DNA from: B30-G6 sp963701385
GTDB lineage: Bacteria > Desulfobacterota > Desulfobacteria > Desulfobacterales > B30-G6
Direction: 5' to 3'
DNA length: 64,000 nt
Assembly: GCA_963701385.1 (NCBI GenBank)
Contig: CAVOZW010000011.1
Coordinates: 186,001-250,000 of the forward strand
Part shown: positions 53,876-61,163 of the stretch, in pieces
Layout: each line of letters begins with the position of its first letter
Position numbering within the stretch: position 1 is the stretch's first letter
The notes under the pieces: generated by a model
Databases searched by the model: none
What the model was told of the DNA's origin: nothing
The model's input: the letters and a program-made list of their open reading frames with translations, nothing else
Position numbers and translations under genes: made by a program

Positions 53876-55219
53876 TTACAGTGTTTCGATTCGTTTAACG
53901 GTTTGTTCTAGTGCATTTTCAAACATGGCCAGAATTTCGTCAACTTCCGACTCAGAAATAATCAGCGGTGGCGCAACCAAAACGTGATCACCGGACATCC
54001 CATTAATCGACCTGCGAGGGTAAATAATCAATCCGTTTTCAAATGCGATGTCGGTCAGAAGCTGCCCTGCATTGACGTCGTTGGGGTATGGTTCTTTTGT
54101 GTCCGGATCTCTGACCAGTTCTAGCGCTAAAAGTAGTCCTTTGCCGCGTACCTGCCCAATGATCGGGAGCCGCCGTGCAATTGTCTCAAGGCCATTTTTG
54201 AGACGTGTTCCCATGCGGCGTGCATTGGTGCACAGATCTTGTTCTAAAATGTAATTTAGTACCTCCAGCCCCACGGCACATGCCATGGGATTTCCCGCGT
54301 AAGTGTGGCCGTGCTTGAACCCGCCACTATCTAAAACGGTATCGACAATAGATTGTCTGGCAAGAATAGCTCCCAACGGGAAATAGCCGGAGGCCATGCC
54401 TTTTGACAGGGCCAAAATATCTGCTTCTACGTTCCAGTGTTCATAGCCGAACAAACTTCCGGTTCGACCAAAACCGGTCATGACTTCGTCAAGAATCAGC
54501 ATGACGCCGTACTTACGACAGGTGGATTGAATCACCTCAAAGTAGCCCTCCGGTGGGACCAGGGCTCCGGTGCTGGCACCGCCGACAGGCTCGGCGATAA
54601 AGCCGGCTACATTTTTCGGACCTTGCGCCAAGATGGTTCTTTCCAACTCTCGGGCACATTCCAAATCGCACTCAGGGTACGAAAGATTGTAGGCACAACG
54701 ATAACAATACGGTGCGGGGATCTTGGGGTAGCTTTTCATCAGAGGGCGATACGGGGCTTCCAGGGGTGCATAGGCTGTCAATGCCAGGGCTCCGAGCGTA
54801 CAGCCATGATATGATGGCACACGACTAATGAAAATGTGCCTGGATCCCTGATTGCTGTCGTAAAAATATTGACGACAGAGTTTTATGGCTGATTCTACTG
54901 CTTCGGATCCTCCGGATACGAAAAATACCCTATCCAGATGTTGGGCGGAGTGCTCCACCAGGGCTTTGGAGTAATCCAGGGCCGGCTTGTTTTCAAAGTG
55001 AAGGCGGTAGGCAAAGAAGGTTTTTTGGGCTTGTTTTTGAATGACCTCATTTATGTTGACCTGACCATAGCCTATATTGGTAATGACGGCTCCTGAACAC
55101 GCGTCGATGTATTCTTTCCCTCCTGTATCCCAGATCCTAATTCCTTCAGCGCGATCTACAACCGGCAATCGACCTCTGGCAAGATAAAAATTGTAATTTG
55201 GTTCCGTCTTCGAGGTCAT
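53876..55219 (-). CDS. Class III PLP-dependent aminotransferase
   Basis: Class III aminotransferase of about 447 residues (omega-amino-acid:pyruvate type). The PLP-binding block is MLILDEVMTGFGRTGSLFGYEHW ... LALSKGMASGYFPLGAIL with the Schiff-base lysine in SKGM. FVSGGSEAVESAIKLCRQY is also diagnostic. A four-cysteine cluster (YCYRCAYNLSYPECDLEC) near residue 195 is a subfamily trait. ATG 55219 is preferred to TTG 55255, though neither has a good ribosome site. Confidence 0.88.
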   Translation of the reverse strand: MTSKTEPNYNFYLARGRLPVVDRAEGIRIWDTGGKEYIDACSGAVITNIGYGQVNINEVIQKQAQKTFFAYRLHFENKPALDYSKALVEHSAQHLDRVFFVSGGSEAVESAIKLCRQYFYDSNQGSRHIFISRVPSYHGCTLGALALTAYAPLEAPYRPLMKSYPKIPAPYCYRCAYNLSYPECDLECARELERTILAQGPKNVAGFIAEPVGGASTGALVPPEGYFEVIQSTCRKYGVMLILDEVMTGFGRTGSLFGYEHWNVEADILALSKGMASGYFPLGAILARQSIVDTVLDSGGFKHGHTYAGNPMACAVGLEVLNYILEQDLCTNARRMGTRLKNGLETIARRLPIIGQVRGKGLLLALELVRDPDTKEPYPNDVNAGQLLTDIAFENGLIIYPRRSINGMSGDHVLVAPPLIISESEVDEILAMFENALEQTVKRIETL

Positions 55220-55291
55220 ATAAGTCACTTTTTTGTGTATTTTATTCCTCTGCAATACCTACAGATTGCTGCAACAGTCTATATTGATCCA

Positions 55292-56065
55292 TCAGTGCTG
55301 AATGCATTCAGAGATTGCGGCAGCTGTTTCAATAATAAGGCCGGCGTATTTTTCCTCTATTTCATCGGCACTATTCTGGAGAATCGAAAAATCAAAGGAT
55401 ACCGCCCCGATGCCTTCTCCACTGACCGGACTGATTAACGGAGCTCCGATGGTGATCAAGCCGGCAAGATATTCTTCCACATTCATTGCATAACCACGGT
55501 TTCGTGTCTTTTCAATTTCAGCAAGAAGTTGTTTCTTATCGGACATTGTTTTTTTTGTCCTGGCATGAAGGTAAATCCTGTCTATCGTCTGCTCGAGTTC
55601 CGATTCTGAAAGGGTAGACAAAAAAGCTTTTCCAACCGAAGTGCTATGCAGGCAGTTTTTAGCAACATCCGGCAGTTGATAGGTCAGGGTTTCCTCAGCT
55701 TCGCGGTGGAAGACTCTTGTCAGAGTATCATCAACGGCAAAAACGACATCGATCGTAATGTTGTGCCGGCGGAATATTTTATCGACCAGCCGCTTAATCA
55801 GGTACAAATAGTCAGTTGCTCTGATGAGGTTAGAGCAGAACGTAAGACAACGAAATCCAGGCGTGAGTTCTTTGGTTTTCTCATCTTTGTCGAGATACCC
55901 AAGGTTCACAAATGTGTTGATATAGCGATAGGTTGAGGTCATATTTAACCCCAAGGCCTTGGATATATCGGTTTGGGTTAACCGGGGAATCTCTTTGTTG
56001 AAAAGAGATAGTATATTCAGGCCCCTTTCGAGCGAGGTGGAAAAATATTGTTTGTTAGACGTCAT
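55292..56065 (-). CDS. IclR-family transcriptional regulator
   Basis: A 257-residue IclR protein: an N-terminal winged helix (SLERGLNILSLFNKEIPRLTQTDISKALGL) and a C-terminal effector-binding GAF-like domain with NCLHSTSVGKAFLS and NVEEYLAGLITIGAPL. It is the first gene of the catabolic cluster and on the same strand, so it is the natural candidate regulator. Confidence 0.9.
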   Translation of the reverse strand: MTSNKQYFSTSLERGLNILSLFNKEIPRLTQTDISKALGLNMTSTYRYINTFVNLGYLDKDEKTKELTPGFRCLTFCSNLIRATDYLYLIKRLVDKIFRRHNITIDVVFAVDDTLTRVFHREAEETLTYQLPDVAKNCLHSTSVGKAFLSTLSESELEQTIDRIYLHARTKKTMSDKKQLLAEIEKTRNRGYAMNVEEYLAGLITIGAPLISPVSGEGIGAVSFDFSILQNSADEIEEKYAGLIIETAAAISECIQH

Positions 56066-56157
56066 TTCAAAAGGTGAGCATTTACTATTATAGTAAATTA
56101 AGTACTATTTTGAATAAATATAGGCTGTCTTCCTTTTGTTTGTCAACTAAATATTTT

Positions 56158-56567
56158 GGCTCTTCTCCCAATTGGTTGGGAGAAAGGGTTCCAGGAGTCG
56201 AGGATTCAAGGATCCAAGTGTTTGTTTTCCAGGGATTTGATCATTGCTTTCAGCATTCTCTCGACATCCCCGATTTCCTCTCTTAATTCCTGAAATTTTT
56301 CTTTTTGCACATAACCCAAGTCACCAGATATCATCGTTTGGGTTTCCAGTTCACAGACTGATCAATAAGCAATATAGAGAAATCTAACATACTCTAGGGT
56401 CCTTTTTCTCCCATATCCCTCGGCGATATTCGATGGTATGGAAACAAGGTGTATACGATTTCTGCCAAACGTTTAACTCTTTATAATTTTTAAGCATATC
56501 ACTCGAATCCTGGACCCCTGGAATCCTGGAATCCTTCTTTTAGATCAACTCTTTTGGAGATGATCCA
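56158..56567 (-). mobile_element. Four-helix-bundle element, copy B (reverse orientation)
   Basis: The same parts as 18090-18395 in reverse order: hairpin (56541-56567, one base changed), inverted repeat about 56502-56536, gene remnant 56206-56497, inverted repeat about 56185-56222, and TCTCCCAATTGGTTGGGAGA near 56164-56183. It lies just beyond the IclR gene. Confidence 0.65.
56206..56497 (-). pseudogene. Decayed 23S-IVS-type four-helix-bundle gene
   Basis: The minus strand begins MLKNYKELNVWQKSYTPC, then after a deletion/frameshift continues IPSNIAEGYGRKRTLEYVRF and LYIAY, hits an in-frame TGA, and resumes SVCELETQTMISGDLGYVQK ... RMLKAMIKSLENKHLDP. These are the conserved blocks of the S23-type four-helix-bundle family. 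One stop and one frame change disable it. It retains the segment lost from the copy at 18181. Confidence 0.8.
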
Positions 56568-57210
56568 AAATTTTTTATGCATAGATTACTTTTCGCGCTA
56601 GAGATTGCCCGGGTTGAAGTAGAATCCAATGCATTGCGATCTTTTTGCCTTCTGGAGATATCTGGCGCCTGGATTGCCTTTGCCAGGTGTCTGCTGGGGC
56701 ATCACCTTTTCATGTTCAGCAGAAGGGTAAATTCCATTCCGGGGGTGTTGCCCTTTTTTGCATTTTCGTAAGAAATTTGATATCCGTAATGCGATGTCAT
56801 AGATCCCCAATCCAGATATGCTCAGAAAACACAGATATCTGGACAAAGTGATATTTGCAGGATCTATCCTTTTTGGCGAGAGAATCAGAACCGCAAGATA
56901 TTTTGGTTGATCGTTATCTAACGGTAAGGTAAAGATCAAAAAAAAGAAAAAGAAATCACTATATCACAAAGAAAAGGCGATGTTTTCGGAGAAATGAGAT
57001 ATGTTGACGCATCGCCTCGTTCGGCCTTTGTTTACGCCGAAAATGACGTTGTATGATTGGCGATTGATACTGAGTATGTGAGGAAACTTACTGGCGATGT
57101 TATTCTTTAACTATGAAGGATGGCTTTATACAGTGATAAATTTAATAAAGTGAAGTTTGACCTAAATTTTCAGACTACTTCTAAAAGAACCAATAGTAAG
57201 GATGGAAATT
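56568..57210. other. About 640-bp AT-rich gene-free region
   Basis: No supportable gene. Two hairpins occur at about 56977-57024 (GGCGATG...CATCGCC) and about 57027-57055 (TTCGGC...GCCGAA). The downstream end supplies the ribosome site for 57211. Confidence 0.45.
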
Positions 57211-58347
57211 ATGCACAAGTATAGTAAAGAGGAAATTATCAGCGAAGTAAAATTTGCAGATAATAAGTCGGATGAACCACTTACTTTAAAGGATTTTGTG
57301 AGGATGTCTGGAATTAAAGAGTGGCAAATCAAGATTTTATTCCCAAAAGGTGGTTGGTCTGAATTGAAACGTCTTGCAAATATTAAAGATGAACCAAGGC
57401 CATCTATAAAACTGTCAAGAAAGAAATTTGCTTTCAAAGGGAAAGCTATCAACAAAAAAAAGCCTAATCTTACAAAAGAGTATGTCATTGCCGAAGAGGA
57501 TATTATAGTTGAAGAAGATATTGTCGCCGAAGAGGTTGCTGAAGAAAAGGTCGATGCCAAAAAAGCGACTACAAAAGATGCTGATGCTATAAAGGCGACC
57601 GCTGAAAAAGCGGCTAAAAAAGATGCTGATGCTATAAAGGCGGCCGCTGAAAAGGCGGCTAAAGAAGATGCTGATGCTATAAAGGCGGCCGCTGAAAAGG
57701 CGGCTAAAAAAGATGCTGATGCTATAAAGGCAACCGCTGAAAAGGCGGCTAAAAAAGATGCTGATGCTATAAAGGCGACCGCTGAAAAGGCGGCTAAAAA
57801 AGATGCTGATGCTATAAAGGCAGCCGCTGAAAAGGCGGCTAAAAAAGATGCTGATGCTATAAAGGCAGCCGCTGAAAAGGCGGCTAAAGAAGATGCTGAT
57901 GCTATAAAGGCAGCCGCAGAAAAAGCAGCTAAAAAAAAGATTGTGGAGCCGCCAATTAGCCCCTCTAAACAATCTCAAAAAGGGATCACGGATACGATTA
58001 AGGACGATATTGCTGAGTTTGGGGAACTAATCGACTTTAGAGGACTTAGGCATGCTCCGATAAATCAAAACGGTGTTATATTTCTATTTGGGATGGTGAG
58101 TAATGAACTTGGGTTTATGGTCGAAGCGATTCATGCTGTTTTTCCTGAATGTGAAGCCAAAAGACATGTTGGTGAGAATCGATACCAGCGTGTTAGAATC
58201 AAATTTGAATACAAAAGTAGCAATTATATGTCCCATGGCTATGATCCTGCCGACGCCGATATGATAGTCTGCTGGGTACATGATTGGCATGACTGCCCTT
58301 TGGAGGTATTAGAGTTACAAATTGCAATAGATAAACTCGAAAGCTAA
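57211..58347 (+). CDS. Putative nuclease-like protein with HNH-associated repeat and 8x15-residue tandem repeat
   Basis: About 378 residues in three parts. Residues 3-60 (YSKEEIISEVKFADNKS...LTLKDFVRMSGIKEWQIKILFPKGGWSELKR) resemble the homing-endonuclease-associated repeat, a DNA-binding module. Residues about 122-242 are eight exact-length 15-residue repeats (DADAIKAAAEKAAKK). The C-terminal 110 residues (IDFRGLRHAPINQNGVIFLF ... VRIKFEYKSSNYMSHGYD ... DMIVCWVHDWHDCP) look like a restriction-endonuclease-like domain with conserved acidic residues. ATG 57211 follows GGATGGA; ATG 57202 would sit inside that site. Function unproven. Confidence 0.7.
   Translation: MHKYSKEEIISEVKFADNKSDEPLTLKDFVRMSGIKEWQIKILFPKGGWSELKRLANIKDEPRPSIKLSRKKFAFKGKAINKKKPNLTKEYVIAEEDIIVEEDIVAEEVAEEKVDAKKATTKDADAIKATAEKAAKKDADAIKAAAEKAAKEDADAIKAAAEKAAKKDADAIKATAEKAAKKDADAIKATAEKAAKKDADAIKAAAEKAAKKDADAIKAAAEKAAKEDADAIKAAAEKAAKKKIVEPPISPSKQSQKGITDTIKDDIAEFGELIDFRGLRHAPINQNGVIFLFGMVSNELGFMVEAIHAVFPECEAKRHVGENRYQRVRIKFEYKSSNYMSHGYDPADADMIVCWVHDWHDCPLEVLELQIAIDKLES
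57577..57936 (+). repeat. 45-bp x 8 in-frame minisatellite
   Basis: Eight consecutive 45-bp units each beginning gatgctgatgctataaagg. Units differ at few sites (Ala/Thr at the eighth residue, Lys/Glu at the last). The total of 360 bp keeps frame, encoding an Ala-Lys-rich helix. Confidence 0.95.
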
Positions 58348-58457
58348 TCAAAGAGAAGGCAGAGCCAAATCGTTCACACTACAATATGTAGTAGTTGATC
58401 ACCATGGACTTGAATTGGAGATTTCTGGCAAAAGTCAATGGTTTTAAGCTTCATTAT

Positions 58458-58508
58458 TGATGATATCTGTAATCTGTGTAAACTTGTACTCGTCTCCATG
58501 TATCAGTA
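58458..58508 (+). repeat. Partial copy (3' end) of the 155-bp repeat
   Basis: GATGATATCTG and TCGTCTCCATGTATCA match the right third of the full repeats at 59499 and 60374. It lies downstream of the gene at 57211. Confidence 0.4.
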
Positions 58509-58648
58509 GTGCGATGAATTAGTGCATAATGAATTGTTAAACGGAAACGGTCAGACCACATATCAACTATGACCCACCTATTAATTCATATATTTGAAAT
58601 GGCAATTTCCCGACCTTCTTGACAAATTTTAATCTCTCCTTAGTCTAT

Positions 58649-58669
58649 AAATACCACTTTGTGGTATTT
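58649..58669. promoter_or_regulatory. Perfect 9-bp dyad upstream of the 58709 gene
   Basis: AAATACCAC, TTT, GTGGTATTT: perfectly complementary arms, 40 bp before the start codon and next to a TATAAA. It could be an operator or a leader hairpin. Confidence 0.5.
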
Positions 58670-58708
58670 TAACATTATTTTTAAAATTAATCAGTTTAGG
58701 AGAGTCAA

Positions 58709-59011
58709 ATGATTATACATCAGAGGGAAATCAATTACAGAGAGAATTATGCAGAGTTTTTCGAGGCACTTGTCAAGGCCAAAGCACATATGGAAAAAAA
58801 ATATCCTGAAATCTCAGTGGAGCTCATGTACAATTTAGCAGGACAGAGAGGCCGAGCAACGATTCAGACCCGCTATGCTTCGCTGGCCGACTACGAGCGA
58901 ATCGATGCCGAAGCGGACAACGACGAGGAGTATAGTAAGCTGCTCGAGTCTATCGTAGACACTGGGAATCTGCCCGTAGATCAGTTCTATCGTGTAATTC
59001 AAAGCTCATAG
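58709..59011 (+). CDS. Hypothetical protein, possible dimeric alpha/beta-barrel
   Basis: A 100-residue protein with AGGAG 8 nt upstream. The order helix (YAEFFEALVKAKAHMEKKYP), strand (SVELMYNLAGQ), strand (RATIQTRYASL), helix (ADYERIDAEADNDEEYSKLLESIVD) resembles dimeric alpha/beta-barrel proteins such as NIPSNAP or monooxygenase-like families. I cannot assign a family. Confidence 0.65.
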   Translation: MIIHQREINYRENYAEFFEALVKAKAHMEKKYPEISVELMYNLAGQRGRATIQTRYASLADYERIDAEADNDEEYSKLLESIVDTGNLPVDQFYRVIQSS

Positions 59012-59101
59012 CCATATTCGCTGCTGGTTAATAACTACTGCGAGCTATCTACCCGCTTCGTTTCTTCAGGTTCTGTGCTACTGTGGAAAACTTGAATACT
59101 A

Positions 59102-59146
59102 CGGTTAGGATATTTTTGGCTTATAAACAAGCAATATCCTAAACCG
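59102..59146 (+). promoter_or_regulatory. Long hairpin between two small genes
   Basis: CGGTTAGGATATT (59102-59114) pairs with AATATCCTAAACCG (59133-59146) except for one bulged base. There is no T run, and it ends 31 bp before the DUF1059 gene, so it may be either the end of one transcript or the leader of the next. Confidence 0.5.
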
Positions 59147-59177
59147 ACTTTCCCATAAAGAAAGGGAGGAAAAAATC

Positions 59178-59372
59178 ATGACAAGATACTATATTGATTG
59201 CCGAGACTACCCAAGTGATGTGAAGTGTTCTGTTGCTCTTTCTGCAAACTCAAAAGAGGAACTATTAGAAGCCGTTGTTCAACACGGATCAAAAGTTCAT
59301 AACTATGAAGATACCCCTGAGTTTAGGGAAAATATTGTGAAGGAATTTAAAGAAGAATCTCCTTCTGCTTAG
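59178..59372 (+). CDS. DUF1059 family small protein
   Basis: A 64-residue protein. YYIDCRDYPSDVKCSVALSANSKEELLEAVVQHGSKVHNYEDTPEF is the whole DUF1059 pattern, including the two cysteines and the HxxxVH histidines. Function unknown; the conserved Cys/His set suggests metal binding (inference). A strong AGGGAGG ribosome site lies 9 nt upstream. Confidence 0.85.
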   Translation: MTRYYIDCRDYPSDVKCSVALSANSKEELLEAVVQHGSKVHNYEDTPEFRENIVKEFKEESPSA

Positions 59373-59947
59373 TGTCTTCCAAAAAAAATCCTGAAGACAT
59401 CCTTATATATTTTGAAAACACATTCTGAAATTAAGTAAGGATTCCTTCGGGATCTCCAGGACTCTACCACTTTATAAAAATATCGAAATTTTGTATTACT
59501 CCAACAAAAACAAGGTTATCAGACTCCTAAAATGTTACCGGTGTGTGAAAATAATCACAATCGCCCGAATCATGTATTCATAGGCCCTTCCGTGATACCG
59601 TGGGAATAACCAGATGATATCTGACAAATTCCGAAATTGTCGGATAGTTGGACTTGTCTCCATCTATCACATTTTCTACGCCACCTATCAAAATCATAAT
59701 CTCTTATCTGTTTTTAACGTTTCCAATTCATTTTGTAATACCGAATTGACAGTGCCACGATGTGGTTATATTATTTGTTATTTTGATATCGGTTTTTTCA
59801 TACCATATAGCACTAATCTGAATAACGCATTCTCAACTTAATGAGTAAAAACTGAGTCGATAGTTTCTTATATGTTTCACTGTAGTTATGATCAACCACA
59901 AGATATTTTGGTATCTCCAAAAGCAAAATTTAAGGGGGTAATGTAAA
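59373..59947. other. 575-bp gene-free region with a full 155-bp repeat
   Basis: Contains the repeat at 59499-59653 and AT-rich sequence. The short frame at 59614-59841 starts inside the repeat and has no coding features. Confidence 0.5.
59499..59653 (+). repeat. 155-bp intergenic repeat, copy 1
   Basis: Bounded by CTCCAAC and GTTGGAC (complementary over six bases). It aligns with 60374-60528 at most positions: AAAACAAGGTTATCA, TTACCGGTGTG, GAAAATAATCACAA, TACCGTGGG, ACCAGATG, TATCT, TCGGATAGTTG. Similarity continues about 20 bp past the right end (GTCTCCAT..ATCACA). Confidence 0.85.
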
Positions 59948-60343
59948 ATGAAAATTGAACATAATGTAGTAGGCTGGTTTGAAATACCTGTAAGTGATAT
60001 GCAAAGAGCAGTAGAATTCTATAACGAGCTATTTGGATTTGATCTTGAAGCAAAACCATTTTGGGAGAATGATGAGATGGCAATTTTCCCAACAGATTTT
60101 GATAATTTTCTTCCAGGTGCAGCAGGAGCTTTGTACAAAGGGAAAGATGCAAAGCCCGGAGATACCGGTCCAATTTTATTTTTCACTTCACCAAGCGGAG
60201 ATTGTCAAAATGAACTTAATAAAGCAAAGGAAATAGGAGCTAATATTCTGACTGAGAAAACAAAGATTCCAGAAGATCATGGCTTTTTTATAATATTGAA
60301 TGATAGTGAAGGAAACAAAATCGCTGTTCATTCCCTTGAATAG
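59948..60343 (+). CDS. VOC-family (glyoxalase-like) protein
   Basis: A 131-residue vicinal-oxygen-chelate protein: VVGWFEIPVSDMQRAVEFYNELFGFDLE at the start and DHGFFIILNDSEGNKIAVHS at the end are the usual paired motifs, with candidate metal ligands Glu and His. This resembles the short YpjF/PhnB-like or lactoylglutathione-lyase-like members; substrate unknown. GGGGG lies 9 nt upstream. A copy of the 155-bp repeat follows within 31 bp. Confidence 0.85.
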   Translation: MKIEHNVVGWFEIPVSDMQRAVEFYNELFGFDLEAKPFWENDEMAIFPTDFDNFLPGAAGALYKGKDAKPGDTGPILFFTSPSGDCQNELNKAKEIGANILTEKTKIPEDHGFFIILNDSEGNKIAVHSLE

Positions 60344-60373
60344 GAAGAGCTTTAGAAATTAGATTTCATATAT

Positions 60374-60528
60374 CTCCAACGAAAACAAGGTTATCAAGCA
60401 CCTGAAAAATTACCGGTGTGCGAAAATAATCACAACAGGCGAAATCTTGCGTCGGTAGGGTCTCCCGTGGTACCGTGGGGATGACCAGATGGTATCTTAT
60501 ATTTTTCTAATTTATCGGATAGTTGAGA
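60374..60528 (+). repeat. 155-bp intergenic repeat, copy 2
   Basis: The same length as copy 1. Bounded by CTCCAAC and GTTGAGA. GGTTATC near the left pairs with GATGACC to the right of the middle; copy 1 keeps the pairing with ATAACC, a compensating change. Confidence 0.85.
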
Positions 60529-60594
60529 TCGTCTCCATGAATCACAATAGTAACAAATTCAGAATCAGGTGCTCAATAAAGGGAAATTTGGTTT

Positions 60595-60786
60595 ATGTTA
60601 GGTGCAGTAATAATCTCCATAATATGCATAGCGTGTGCATTTTTGCTTTGGTATATTGCTGACAAAAGAGTGGCAAACACATGGTATTGGGCTTTTATGG
60701 GGGCTCTTTTCGGACCGTTTGCCATTCCGCTCATTTTCCTGACAAAAAACAATTCATCCAAATCTAAGAAATCCAAACAGCCGTAA
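60595..60786 (+). CDS. Small membrane protein with two helices
   Basis: A 63-residue protein: helix one GAVIISIICIACAFLLWYIA, a short polar loop with Trp/Tyr, helix two WAFMGALFGPFAIPLIFLT, and a Ser/Lys-rich tail (KNNSSKSKKSKQP). The second half resembles phospholipase-D-nuclease N-terminal-like small membrane proteins, but the call is weak. GGGAAA precedes the start. Confidence 0.6.
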   Translation: MLGAVIISIICIACAFLLWYIADKRVANTWYWAFMGALFGPFAIPLIFLTKNNSSKSKKSKQP

Positions 60787-61163
60787 AATCGATGATATCT
60801 GCAATTAAGCCGGAGCGGTAGTGGTCTCCCACCACTTCAGGCCATAAAGCACAGAGTTTCTAACCTTACTAGCTCAGCTTTCGAGATTCAGGAAACGCGA
60901 AATGGCTCCCCACGGGTAAACCCGTGATCCCATAAAAATACCCGTCTTCGCTTTGCGAGCTACGCCGAGACAAGACGCTGCGGTTATCCGCCTTTTACAT
61001 GGGGTGACATCGCGCCGTAGCAATTAACTTCTTTTTAAGCATTCATCCACGGGCATGCCCTTGGTATTCTGCGAAGGCGGATAAATAATCCCCTGGCGCT
61101 TTGCGAACTCGCCGCAAGGGCTCCTAACATCAGCGCCGACCATATGGTAAACAGGTTCATCTA
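60787..61163. other. 377-bp structured gene-free region
   Basis: Includes a fragment of the 155-bp repeat (60791-60801, GATGATATCTG), a hairpin AGTGGT/ACCACT at about 60814-60830, a hairpin CACGGGT-AA-ACCCGTG at 60911-60926, and a long-range inverted repeat TTATCCGCCTT (about 60984-60994) versus AAGGCGGATAA (about 61074-61084). It lies downstream of the radical SAM gene. Confidence 0.45.

Larger units (their letters stand above)
58348..58708. other. 361-bp intergenic region with repeat remnant and palindrome
   Basis: Holds a 3'-part copy of the 155-bp repeat (58458-58508) and, near the right end, a perfect dyad at 58649-58669. TTGACA at 58619-58624 is a plausible -35 box, but no well-spaced -10 is present. 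Confidence 0.45.

Noticed and set aside
56577..56771. 64-residue frame after the four-helix element
   Set aside because: No ribosome site, no recognisable features and located in AT-rich, hairpin-rich sequence.
57577..57936. CRISPR array
   Set aside because: The 45-bp units are contiguous, in frame and without spacers; they encode protein repeats.
57415..57978. Minus-strand 187-residue frame with repeated FFSRLFSG(C/R)LYSISI
   Set aside because: It is the antisense of the 45-bp tandem repeat in the plus-strand gene, which has the ribosome site and recognisable terminal domains.
58348..60900. A true integron cassette array
   Set aside because: No integrase, repeats longer than usual attC sites and without the standard paired boxes; kept only as a hypothesis in the findings.
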